NCBI RefSeq assembly: GCF_014529945.1
Contig: NZ_JACVFB010000005.1
Location: 310,001-374,000, forward strand
Reading direction: 5' to 3'
DNA: 64,000 nt
Source of the DNA: Chitinophaga varians
GTDB lineage: Bacteria; Bacteroidota; Bacteroidia; Chitinophagales; Chitinophagaceae
Positions within the stretch are counted from its first letter, which is position 1; every line of letters begins with the position of its first letter. The position numbers and the translations under genes were made by a program. Under the pieces are notes generated by a model. It did not search any database, had not been told where the DNA came from, and worked only from the letters and a program-made list of their open reading frames with translations. This document shows, piece by piece, positions 15,650 through 25,100 of this stretch.

Positions 15650-15657
15650 GATCTTTG
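15650..15657 (+). promoter_or_regulatory. Near-consensus -7 box (GATCTTTG) for tgt
   Basis: GATCTTTG departs from TAnnTTTG only in its first base. It ends 19 bases before the tgt ATG, the distance seen for other boxes in this window. Confidence 0.3.
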
Positions 15658-15676
15658 CACGCTGAAATTAAGAGCT

Positions 15677-16807
15677 GTGAATTTTGAACTGATAACAACA
15701 GATAATGGCAGTAATGCCAGGGCAGGTAAGATTACCACGGCCCACGGTACCATAGAAACGCCGATTTTTATGCCGGTAGGCACGGTGGGCAGCGTGAAAG
15801 CCGTTACCCAGGACCAGGTGCGTGACGATGTACAGGCACAGATCATTCTGGGCAATACCTATCATCTTTACCTGCGCCCGGGGCTGGAAGTGTTGTCACT
15901 GGCCGGCGGCCTGCATAAATTCAACGGCTGGGAACGCCCCATACTGACCGACAGTGGCGGGTATCAGGTATTTTCCCTGGCTGCCAACCGCAAGATCAAG
16001 GAAGAAGGGGTGGTATTTCAATCCCATATCGATGGTTCCAAACACCTGTTCACCCCTGAGAACGTGATGGATATCCAGCGGACCATCGGCGCCGATATTA
16101 TCATGGCGTTCGATGAGTGCCCGCCCTACCCGTCTGAATACCGCTATGCGCGCAAATCCATGGAGCTGACGCACCGCTGGCTGGACCGCTGCATACAGCG
16201 CCTCAAAGACACACAGCCTGCCTATGGTCACGAACAGACCCTGTTCCCCATTGTGCAGGGCAGCACCTATAAAGACCTCCGTAAGGCATCCGCGGAGTAT
16301 ATTGCCTCCCGCGGCGCCGCCGGCAACGCCATCGGCGGCCTGAGCGTAGGCGAACCCGAAAATGAGATGTATGAAATGTGCGGACTGGTGACCGAAATCC
16401 TGCCGAAAGACAAACCCCGTTACCTCATGGGCGTGGGCACTCCCTGGAATATCCTGGAGAATATCGCCCTCGGCGTGGATATGTTCGACTGCGTGATGCC
16501 CACCCGTAACGGCCGTAATGGCATGCTCTTTACCTGGAACGGTGTCATGAACATCCGCAATAAAAAATGGGCCACCGATTTCAACCCCATCGACGCCAAC
16601 AGCGAATGTTTCGCCACCCGCGACTACTCCCGTGCCTATCTGCGCCACCTGTTCGTGGCCGGCGAAATTTTAGGCATGACATTGGCGAGTATCCACAACC
16701 TCGCTTTTTATCTGGAGCTGGTAAAAGAAGCCCGCCGCCAGATACTGGCCGGCACCTTCGCTACGTGGAAAACAGGAATGGTACAGCAACTGAAAACGCG
16801 ACTGTAA
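15677..16807 (+). CDS. tgt: tRNA-guanine(34) transglycosylase, zinc site degenerate
   Basis: Tgt exchanges guanine 34 for the queuosine precursor preQ1 in tRNAs with GUN anticodons. The active-site aspartates are D92 (TDSGGYQVFS) and D271 (MFDCVMPTRNGRNG). AFDECPPYPS is also conserved. The C-terminal CXCXXC zinc motif of the family is not intact. C311 in SECFATRDYSRAYLRHL is the only Cys there, although the later His (SIHNLAFYLEL) is kept. It is followed 38 bases later by the lptG-like gene. Confidence 0.92.
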   Translation: MNFELITTDNGSNARAGKITTAHGTIETPIFMPVGTVGSVKAVTQDQVRDDVQAQIILGNTYHLYLRPGLEVLSLAGGLHKFNGWERPILTDSGGYQVFSLAANRKIKEEGVVFQSHIDGSKHLFTPENVMDIQRTIGADIIMAFDECPPYPSEYRYARKSMELTHRWLDRCIQRLKDTQPAYGHEQTLFPIVQGSTYKDLRKASAEYIASRGAAGNAIGGLSVGEPENEMYEMCGLVTEILPKDKPRYLMGVGTPWNILENIALGVDMFDCVMPTRNGRNGMLFTWNGVMNIRNKKWATDFNPIDANSECFATRDYSRAYLRHLFVAGEILGMTLASIHNLAFYLELVKEARRQILAGTFATWKTGMVQQLKTRL

Positions 16808-16845
16808 AAGTTCAGACTATAAAATAAACTAATATCTTTGGGCTC

Positions 16846-17925
16846 ATGACTAAAATAGACTGGTACATTTTACGCAAGCTCATTGGAACTTTTATTTATT
16901 CCCTGATGATATTGCTGGTCATTTCCGTAGTGATCGATATCACAGAGAAGATAGATGATTTCATTAAGTATCATATATCCCTGCACGATGTGATCGTGGA
17001 TTATTACTTTGGTTTTATCCCGCATATCGCAGCCTTGCTGTTTCCCCTGTTTATATTCATTTCCGTTATTTTCTTCACCTCCAAAATGGCCTACCGGTCG
17101 GAGATCATTGCGATCCTCAGCGCCGGTGTGAGTTTCCGCCGCTTCCTGCGCCCTTACTGGGTAGGTGCGTTCCTGTTTGGCGGTATCCTCTGGCTGGCCA
17201 ACTATTGGGTGGTGCCCAATGCCAACCGTGTCCGTACCACTTTTGAAAATACCCGGATACATACGCCGGACAATGAGCAGTCGCAGTACGACCGTACCAG
17301 CCGTATCGACAGCTTCACCTACGTAACTTTCGGTACCTACGACCCCAACTATAAAAGCGGCAGCAACTTCACCATGGAAAAAGTGGATAAACAGCTGATG
17401 TCTGTAAAGTTGCGTGCCGACCGTATCACCTGGGATTCCACCAAAAAAGCATGGAGACTGGATTATGTGTCTGTGCGGCATATGGATGGACTGAAAGAAA
17501 AATGGTACAGTCGCCAGGATTCCATTCTCAAAATAGCACTGAACCCGAAAGACCTGCTGGAGGTGAAAAATCTGCAGGAGGCCATGACTACGCCCGACCT
17601 GCGCCGGTATATCAAGCGGGAAGCCATTCGGGGCTCTGAAGGGCTGAATACCTATTGGGTGGAGTATTACCGCAGAACGGCTGCCGCTGCTGCCGTGGTG
17701 ATACTGACCCTCATCGGCGGCATTATCGCCGCCAAAAAAGTTAGGGGCGGCAGTGGTTTGCACCTGGCGGTGGGCATCGTGATCAGTGCCAGCTATATCA
17801 TCCTGATGCAGTTTACCACTGTATTCAGTACCAAAGCCGACCTGAACCCGCTGGTGGCGGTGTGGATACCCAATGTGCTCTTCGGGGGACTGGCATTTTA
17901 TCTGTATCGCCGCGCGCCAAAATGA
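16846..17925 (+). CDS. LptF/LptG-family LPS export permease
   Basis: A YjgP/YjgQ-type permease that works with LptB to extract lipopolysaccharide from the inner membrane. Three membrane helices lie in the first 125 residues (IYSLMILLVISVVIDI first), a periplasmic beta-rich domain spans about 125-285, and three helices close the 359-residue protein. LptF and LptG cannot be told apart from sequence reading alone. It is probably co-transcribed with tgt. Confidence 0.87.
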   Translation: MTKIDWYILRKLIGTFIYSLMILLVISVVIDITEKIDDFIKYHISLHDVIVDYYFGFIPHIAALLFPLFIFISVIFFTSKMAYRSEIIAILSAGVSFRRFLRPYWVGAFLFGGILWLANYWVVPNANRVRTTFENTRIHTPDNEQSQYDRTSRIDSFTYVTFGTYDPNYKSGSNFTMEKVDKQLMSVKLRADRITWDSTKKAWRLDYVSVRHMDGLKEKWYSRQDSILKIALNPKDLLEVKNLQEAMTTPDLRRYIKREAIRGSEGLNTYWVEYYRRTAAAAAVVILTLIGGIIAAKKVRGGSGLHLAVGIVISASYIILMQFTTVFSTKADLNPLVAVWIPNVLFGGLAFYLYRRAPK

Positions 17926-17944
17926 TGCAAATCCGCATCCCCGT

Positions 17945-18093
17945 TCCCAGGGCTGGAGCCCCGGGCTACGATGTGTGTCAGGCTGGTGATTTCATAGGGC
18001 ATAAGTATTGGCTACCTACCGTATTTCTTCATAAGGAGGCTCCTTTAAAGAGGGGCCTTTTTCATGTGACAGGGTATCTCAGGGGCTCCAGCC
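17945..18093. repeat. REP-like remnant with nested inverted repeats
   Basis: CCCAGGGCTGGAGCCCCGGG (17947-17966) is a near-palindromic REP-like hairpin. Its GGCTGGAGCCCC (17951-17962) is also the exact inverse complement of GGGGCTCCAGCC at 18082-18093. Between them a GGCTCCTTT...AGAGGGGCC hairpin followed by TTTTTC (about 18030-18065) looks like an intrinsic terminator for the tgt-lptG operon. This GC-rich block stands out from the AT-rich spacer that follows. Confidence 0.5.
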
Positions 18094-18095
18094 GG

Positions 18096-18442
18096 CGTGA
18101 AAATTTGCTTCATTTTATCATGAGCGCAAAAAAAACTGTTTTATTTTCTCTCTGCGTTATAACGGCGTCCCAATTTTGTTTCGATAAACAAAAATTGTCC
18201 AATCTGATATACGAAAATGAAATTTTAAGGCCGATGCTTTCAGTATTTTCAATTCATTCTGAAAAAATTTACATTTCTTTAACGTCGATTTAGTATGGTT
18301 TATTTTGTATTTATAAGTGATTGATTTGTATATATGTTATATCCATGTGTTGTTACCTGACCTTCTTGTTCTTCGCGGTTGATTTGCTTATTAAATTGAC
18401 ATTAAATACTGCTAAATGGTGGTAACTTCGTTAACAAATCAT
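18096..18442. other. AT-rich spacer upstream of gltA
   Basis: About 350 bases without a convincing gene, tRNA or stable RNA fold. It is strongly AT-rich compared with both neighbours and presumably carries gltA control sites. I see no clear symmetric operator. Confidence 0.4.
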
Positions 18443-18450
18443 TACTTTTG
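18443..18450 (+). promoter_or_regulatory. -7 promoter box (TACTTTTG) for gltA
   Basis: A perfect TAnnTTTG match ending 44 bases before the ATG at 18495. No TTTG is present at the ideal -33 distance. Confidence 0.35.
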
Positions 18451-18494
18451 ACAATTGATCGATTTTGTTTCATTTTATAAACAATAGCAGTAAA

Positions 18495-19820
18495 ATGGGG
18501 TACATAAAAGAAAAGTTCAAGGTTAAAGCAGATGATCTTAACGTTGAAGTAAAGGACCTGGTAAAGAACCACGGCACAAAAAAAATTGAAGACGTAACGT
18601 TGGCGCAGGTTTATCAGGGTATGCGCGGTATTACCGGCATTGTAACGGAGACTTCCCTGCTGGATGCAAATGAAGGTATTCGTTTTCGCGGATATTCCAT
18701 TCCGGAACTGAGGGAGCATTTACCCAAAGCGCCAGGTGGTGCTGAACCACTGCCGGAAGGGCTGTTTTATCTGATGTTGATTGGGGAGCTGCCAAGTGAA
18801 GCAGATGTTCAGTATATATCCAGCATGTGGGGGCGTCGTTCTCATGTACCCAATCACGTATTTGATGCTATTGAGGCATTGCCTATTACTACTCACCCGA
18901 TGACGATGTTTACTGTAGGTATTATGGCGCTGCAAACGGAATCTGCTTTTGCAAAAGCCTATGCTGAAGGTATCAATAAAAAAGACTACTGGAGCTACAT
19001 GTATGAAGACACGATGAACCTCATCGCCCGTCTTCCCCGTATCGCTGCTTACATTTACCGTCGCAAATACAAAGGCGGCCAGCATATCCAGCCTAACGGC
19101 ATGCTGGACTGGGCGGGTAACTTCGCACACATGCTGGGTTACTCCGACGAAGGCTTCAAAGAGCTGATGCGCCTTTATATGGTGATTCACGCCGACCACG
19201 AAGGTGGTAACGTGAGCGCACACACGACGCATCTCGTTGGTTCTGCACTGAGTGACGCTTACCTGTCTTTCGCTGCCGGTATGAACGGCCTGGCAGGTCC
19301 GCTGCACGGCCTGGCCAACCAGGAAGTGATCAAATGGATCCTTGCTATGCGCGAAGAACTGGGTGGTGGCATGCCTACCAAAGAACAGATCGAAGCGTAC
19401 GTACGCAAAACCCTGTCTGAAGGTAAAGTAGTGCCAGGCTACGGTCACGCTGTACTGCGTAAAACCGACCCCCGCTTCACCGCTCAGATGGAATTTGCTA
19501 AAAAGCACCTGCCTAACGATGAACTGGTGAAAATTGTGTGGACAGTATACGAAACCGTACCGCCGATTTTACAGGACCTGGGCAAAGTGAAAAACCCATG
19601 GCCTAACGTAGATGCACACTCCGGCGCATTGCTGGTACATTACGGCATGGTAGAATATGAATTCTACACCGTACTGTTTGGCGTATCCCGCGCACTGGGC
19701 GTACTGGCTTCCCTCTGCTGGGACAGAGGTCTGGGACTCTCCCTCGAAAGACCTAAATCCGTTACTACTGAATGGATGAAACAGTTCGTAGAAGGAAAAG
19801 TAACTGCTGACGCAGAATAA
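18495..19820 (+). CDS. gltA: Citrate synthase, eukaryote-type
   Basis: Condenses acetyl-CoA and oxaloacetate to citrate, entry to the TCA cycle. The three catalytic residues fall at H271 (GPLHGLANQEV), H318 (GYGHAVLRKTDPR) and D373 (NVDAHSGALL). These numbers are within three of the mitochondrial enzyme's 274/320/375. The 441-residue length and motifs match the dimeric eukaryotic (Si) form, not the hexameric, NADH-regulated E. coli form. The start is the ATG at 18495 (MGYIKEKF). A TTG ten codons upstream is unlikely. Confidence 0.95.
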   Translation: MGYIKEKFKVKADDLNVEVKDLVKNHGTKKIEDVTLAQVYQGMRGITGIVTETSLLDANEGIRFRGYSIPELREHLPKAPGGAEPLPEGLFYLMLIGELPSEADVQYISSMWGRRSHVPNHVFDAIEALPITTHPMTMFTVGIMALQTESAFAKAYAEGINKKDYWSYMYEDTMNLIARLPRIAAYIYRRKYKGGQHIQPNGMLDWAGNFAHMLGYSDEGFKELMRLYMVIHADHEGGNVSAHTTHLVGSALSDAYLSFAAGMNGLAGPLHGLANQEVIKWILAMREELGGGMPTKEQIEAYVRKTLSEGKVVPGYGHAVLRKTDPRFTAQMEFAKKHLPNDELVKIVWTVYETVPPILQDLGKVKNPWPNVDAHSGALLVHYGMVEYEFYTVLFGVSRALGVLASLCWDRGLGLSLERPKSVTTEWMKQFVEGKVTADAE

Positions 19821-19844
19821 TTCAGGATACTGACCGAAAATAGA

Positions 19845-19895
19845 AGATTAGCGAAGATGAAAGCTTTAGCAGCTTTTATCTTCGCTAATCTTTTT
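19845..19895 (+). terminator. Intrinsic terminator of gltA
   Basis: AGATTAGCGAAGAT (19845-19858) pairs with ATCTTCGCTAATCT (19878-19891). An inner AAAGCT/AGCTTT extends the stem, and TTTTT follows. It is 24 bases past the gltA stop. Confidence 0.85.
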
Positions 19896-19899
19896 AAAT

Positions 19900-19907
19900 T
19901 ATCTTCG
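19900..19907 (+). promoter_or_regulatory. Near-consensus -7 box (TATCTTCG) for recG
   Basis: TATCTTCG differs from TAnnTTTG by one base and starts right after the gltA terminator. It predicts transcription starting near 19914, some 15-18 bases before the ATT proposed as recG start at 19931. Confidence 0.35.
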
Positions 19908-19930
19908 TGGCTCATTAAAACCGGTTTAAT

Positions 19931-22042
19931 ATTTCAACTTTCACACCCATATTATCCAATCCGATAGAATATCTCAAAGGCGTAGGTCCGCAGAAAGGAG
20001 AGCTGCTGCGCAAAGAGGTCGGCATACACACGTTCGGCGATCTGTTGCAGTATTTCCCTTTCCGGTACGTAGATCGCACCAAGATAGACAAGATAGCTTC
20101 CCTGAGCGGCTATGAGGATTTTGTGCAGATACGCGGACGTATCCTGCGCATGGAAGTGGTGGGGGAGAACAGAGGGAAACGACTGGTGGCCACCTTTAAA
20201 GACGAAACCGGTGTCATTGAACTGGTGTGGTTCCAGGGATGGCAATGGATGCAGAAATCCCTGCGTGAAAATGTAGCCTATCTGGTATATGGCCGTATCT
20301 CCGTATTCAACGGCGTACCGCAGCTGGCGCATCCGGAAATGGACCTGCTCACGGAAGAGATCGCGTCAGGAAAACAATACCTGGAACCGGTGTATTCCAC
20401 CACTGAAAAACTGAAAGCCCGCGGACTAACGGCAAAGGCTATTGGAAAATTGACGAAGGCATTGCTCGAACAAATGTCGCCTGCAGAAGTAAGGGAAAAT
20501 ATTCCGGTGGAAGTATTACAGCAATACCGGCTGATGCCCCGCTCCAGAGCCTATTTCAAGATACACCTGCCCGGCAATGAAGACGAAGCACATCAGGCCC
20601 AGCGCCGCCTGAAATTTGAAGAGCTGTTCATTGCACAGATCAGAATATGCCGGCTTAAAATTAAACGGCAAAAGTTATCGCACGGCTACGTGTTTGGCGC
20701 CGTGGGAGAGTCTTTCAATGAATTTTACAATAACCATCTGCCTTTTGATCTCACCGGCGCACAGAAACGGGTACTGAAGGAAATCCGCATGGACACTGTA
20801 CATGGCCGTCAGATGAACCGTCTGTTACAGGGAGACGTGGGCAGTGGTAAAACCATGGTGGCCCTGTTGACCATGTTGCTCGCTAAAGACAACGGTTTTC
20901 AGGCCTGCCTCATGGCGCCTACGGAGATCCTGGCGCAACAACACTATAAAGGGCTGGCAGAACTGCTGCAGCACATGCCTGTGAAAATAGCACTGCTGAC
21001 AGGCAGCATCAAAGGCAAAGCCCGTAAACAAATACTGGCCGGCGTGGCCGACGGCAGCATCCACTTCCTGGTAGGCACTCATGCCCTGCTGGAAAAAGAG
21101 GTGGTATTTCAAAATCTCGGCATGGCTATCGTAGACGAACAGCACCGTTTTGGTGTGGCCCAACGGGCACGGCTATGGGAAAAAAATACCATTCCGCCGC
21201 ATATCCTCGTTATGACGGCAACGCCTATACCGCGTACGCTCGCCATGACTATCTACGGTGATCTCGATGTGTCGGTGATCGACGAAATGCCTCCCGGAAG
21301 AAAACCCATCACCACGGTCCACCGCACAGAGTTCCAGCGCCCGCAGGTGATGAACTTTATCAAAGATGAACTAAAAAAAGGCCGGCAGGCTTATATCGTA
21401 TATCCGCTCATCGAAGACAGCGAGAAACTGGATTACGAAAACCTGATGAAAGGGTATGAGGAAGTGAAAGCATTTTTCCCCGAACCGCAGTTTTACATCA
21501 GTATGGTGCATGGCCGCCAGCCGGCAGAAATGCGGGAAACCAACATGCAGCGTTTCGTTTCCGGCGATACCCACATCATGGTGGCCACTACGGTGATCGA
21601 AGTAGGCGTGAACGTGCCCAATGCCTCTGTGATGGTGATTGAAAGCACGGAACGTTTCGGCCTCTCGCAGCTGCATCAGCTCCGGGGCCGCGTAGGACGC
21701 GGCGCTGAACAGTCTTTCTGCATTCTGATGACAGGCAGCAAACTGGGACAGGTATCCAAAGAACGCATCAATGTAATGGTACAAACCAACAATGGTTTTA
21801 TCATCTCGGAAAAAGACATGGAACTGCGTGGGCCGGGCGATATCGAAGGTACCCGCCAAAGCGGGATACTGGATTTCAAACTGGCGGATATCGTGCAGGA
21901 CAGGGCCGTGCTCGAAGCCGCACGCGCCAGCGCCGAAAAAATATTATCAGAAGACCCTGATCTCGTCCTCCCTGAAAATCAAGGCTTAAAAGAATATTTA
22001 GCCCTTCAGCGCGGGAAATCTCAATGGAGTAAAATTTCCTGA
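19931..22042 (+). CDS. recG: ATP-dependent DNA helicase RecG (probable ATT start)
   Basis: RecG remodels stalled forks and branched DNA. The C-terminal two-thirds carries the helicase core: P-loop GDVGSGKT near residue 301, DEQHRFG as Walker B, VMTATPIPRTL, and QLRGRVGRG. The first standard in-frame start codon is TTG at 20045. That would remove about 38 residues that match RecG well (NPIEYLKGVGPQKGELLRKEV). The frame is open upstream to a TAA, with no ATG, GTG or TTG. An ATT at 19931 (ISTFTPILSNP) gives 703 residues, the normal RecG length. I therefore propose ATT as start; an error in the sequence is the alternative. Confidence 0.85.
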   Translation: MSTFTPILSNPIEYLKGVGPQKGELLRKEVGIHTFGDLLQYFPFRYVDRTKIDKIASLSGYEDFVQIRGRILRMEVVGENRGKRLVATFKDETGVIELVWFQGWQWMQKSLRENVAYLVYGRISVFNGVPQLAHPEMDLLTEEIASGKQYLEPVYSTTEKLKARGLTAKAIGKLTKALLEQMSPAEVRENIPVEVLQQYRLMPRSRAYFKIHLPGNEDEAHQAQRRLKFEELFIAQIRICRLKIKRQKLSHGYVFGAVGESFNEFYNNHLPFDLTGAQKRVLKEIRMDTVHGRQMNRLLQGDVGSGKTMVALLTMLLAKDNGFQACLMAPTEILAQQHYKGLAELLQHMPVKIALLTGSIKGKARKQILAGVADGSIHFLVGTHALLEKEVVFQNLGMAIVDEQHRFGVAQRARLWEKNTIPPHILVMTATPIPRTLAMTIYGDLDVSVIDEMPPGRKPITTVHRTEFQRPQVMNFIKDELKKGRQAYIVYPLIEDSEKLDYENLMKGYEEVKAFFPEPQFYISMVHGRQPAEMRETNMQRFVSGDTHIMVATTVIEVGVNVPNASVMVIESTERFGLSQLHQLRGRVGRGAEQSFCILMTGSKLGQVSKERINVMVQTNNGFIISEKDMELRGPGDIEGTRQSGILDFKLADIVQDRAVLEAARASAEKILSEDPDLVLPENQGLKEYLALQRGKSQWSKIS

Positions 22043-22164
22043 CGTTTTTAACGTTTATTAATTTATACCGTCTGAATATATGATATAATCCCTAAAACAT
22101 ATCGTCAGGACAGCGGTATTATATCTTGTGCCCGTAACAATTTAATGGGCTTCTGCGTTTATAG

Positions 22165-25100
22165 ATGTATATTGGTTTTTTTAGCATTAAAATAAATCTT
22201 ATCCCGTTGAAATTTACCCTCCCGAGCGGCCTTATTGGAATGATGATCCTCCTGTTGTTTACCGGTTTCATTGCCCGGGGGCAACAGTCAACCAATTTCA
22301 CCCCATTGAACTTTATCGAAAATAAAGGCCAGTGGGACCCTCAGGTCCTGTTTAAATCAGACGTGGGCACCGCCGATATATGGCTGAGAAAAACAGGCTT
22401 CACTTTCATGTTGTACAACAAGGATGACATGCATGACCTGTACGAATATATGCATGGACATGGCGAAGCTGCTGATTCCGGCGCAGTGGTGGTGCCGAAA
22501 AATAGTATCGCCGGTAAAGCTGCCGCAGCTGCCGGAAGCGGAGAGCCCTCACCAGGAAGGCCACGCCGGTTGCCGGATGTAAGAGGTCACGCATATCAGG
22601 TTAATTTCATCGGCGCCAACGAGAACCCCGAAATCATCCCGGAAAAGGCGCAGGAATCACTCAGCAATTATTTCATCGGCAACGACAGATCTAAATGGGC
22701 TTCCAATGTGAAATCCTATCAGGGGCTGTTGTATAAATCATTGTACCCGGGCATTGATGCACATGTATACTCCGATGCTTCCCAACTGAAATATGATATC
22801 ATTGTGGCGCCAGGCGCCAACCCTGACAAAGTACAGTTATCATACGAAGGCGCCGGCAGCATGGAAATCAAAAAAGGACAACTACTGGTACATACCACTG
22901 TAGGCGATGTGATTGAGCAATTGCCTTATGCTTATCAGTACGTTAATAACCAACGGGTGTCAGTAAAAGTATCCTATCGCCTGAATGGTAACAAGGTAGG
23001 ATTTAAAATCTCCGGTGAATACGATCCTGCTTATCCGCTGGTGATAGATCCGGTATATGTATTCTCCACTGTTTCCGGTTCCCGTGCAGACAACTGGGGG
23101 TTTACCGCTACCTATGACGATGCGGGCAACTTCTATGGCGGCGGCATTGTATTCGGTGCTGGCTATCCTACTACTACCGGTGCTTATAAGACAGCATTCA
23201 ATGGCGGGACCTTCGATATTGGTATCTCCAAATTCAACCCTAACGGTACCCGGTTGATTTACGCTACCTATATTGGCGGCGATGGCCAGGAGCAGCCACA
23301 CAGCTTATTTGTAGACAAACAGGGCAATCTGGTCATTTCCGGCAGAACTACTTCCGCCAATTATCCTTATGATAAAGTGGAAGGTACCAATCGTGGCGGA
23401 TGGGATATCGTAGTCACTAAACTTAACGCTACCGGCAGCGGTCTGATCGGATCATTGATCATTGCCGGCAGCTCAGATGACGGCGTTAATATGCGGGAAA
23501 ACCGCGCAGGTGGTGACTGGGTACTGCTGCGTAACTACGGTGATGACGCACGCAGCGAAGTAGTGATTGACGATGCCGGTTATATCTACGTGGCCGGCTG
23601 TACCCGTTCCGGCGACTTCCCGGTAACAGCAGGCGTTTTCCAGGGGACCTTCGGCGGTGCTCAGGATGGCGTGGTGATGAAGATCAACCCGCTGTGCCAG
23701 GCTTTGGTATGGGCCAGCTATCTCGGGGGCTCGGCAGAAGATGCTGCATACGTGATTGCACTCAATAAACTCAACACCTTATACGTAGCAGGTGGTACGG
23801 CCAGCAGCAACTTTACGGTTACTCCCGGCGCCATTTATCCTGCTTACCGCGGCGGCGTATGCGATGGTTTTATTACCCACATCACCAACGACGGAACAAA
23901 AATATTGCAGAGCACTTACCTCGGGTCAGACGATCCGTCGGCTGATCAGGTATATGGTATACAAATGGACAAGAACGGATTTGTATACGCCATGGGAACC
24001 ACAGAAGGAACATGGCCCATCAAATTGCTCAACCCCGGTGACTACAACGATAACTCACTGCAATATATCGTGAAGTTGCAGCCCGATCTGAGTGCCTTTG
24101 TTTATTCTACCACCTTCGGTAAGCGGCGACAGCTGGCTTCTACGCCGTCGATCTCTCCTACTGCTTTTCTGGTGGACCGTTGCGAAAACGTATATGTGTC
24201 CGGCTGGGGCGGAGGTATCAATAACTCATTGCACTACCCGAACTCCGGTACCTTCGGTTTGCCGGCAAAAAATCCTATTCAGAGTTCTACTGACGGCATG
24301 GATTTCTACTTCTTTGTGTTGCAGCGTGATGCGGCCGCGCAGTTGTTTGGCAGCTGGTTTGGCGGCAACGGTCTGTATGAACACGTAGATGGTGGTACCA
24401 GCCGCTTTGATCGCAACGGTGTGATCTATCAGGGCATCTGTGCATGGTGTAATGTAAGCGCGAACGGTAGCAAGCCCCGTTATCCCACTACGCCGGGCGC
24501 TTATTCCAGCACGCCGCCACAGGCATGTAACTATGGCGCTTTAAAAATTGCTTTTAACCTGGATGGGGTGAAAGCGGGTATTAAAACACTGAACCGCAGA
24601 TCGAATTTCTGTGTGCCCAGTGAAATTACTTTTGTGGACACTACCCGTCTGCCGGCTGAAAGATGGGAGTGGCATTTCCCGGATGGGACCGTGGTGAATG
24701 GAAAAGATACTATTAAACATACTTTCAATCAGGTAGGCACTTTTACCGTTATGCTGGTAAAAGTTGACCGCGCGAGCTGTAACGGCGCAGATACTGCGTA
24801 CATCGATGTGAAGCTGGGTAACAACGAAGCAAAATTTGATTTCGATGCGCAAAGGCAACCGCCCTGTGCAGACCTGGCCTATATCTTCACCAGCAATGCC
24901 ACACCTGCCGGAGCATTCCGTGATAGTTCCTTTATCTTCGATCTGGGTGATGGATCTAAGCCGGAATATGTAGGGCCGTCTAAATTCCCCTATACACATA
25001 AGTTTGCCGCGCCGGGTGTTTACAATGTAAGCCTCACGCTGGTAGACAGTAACTTCTGTAATGCGCCGGAGACCATTACTAAACCATTACGTGTGGCCGT

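Noticed and set aside
17862..18293. 143-codon frame overlapping the lptG end and REP-like block
   Set aside because: It starts inside lptG and reads through inverted repeats and a terminator-like stem, with no family resemblance.
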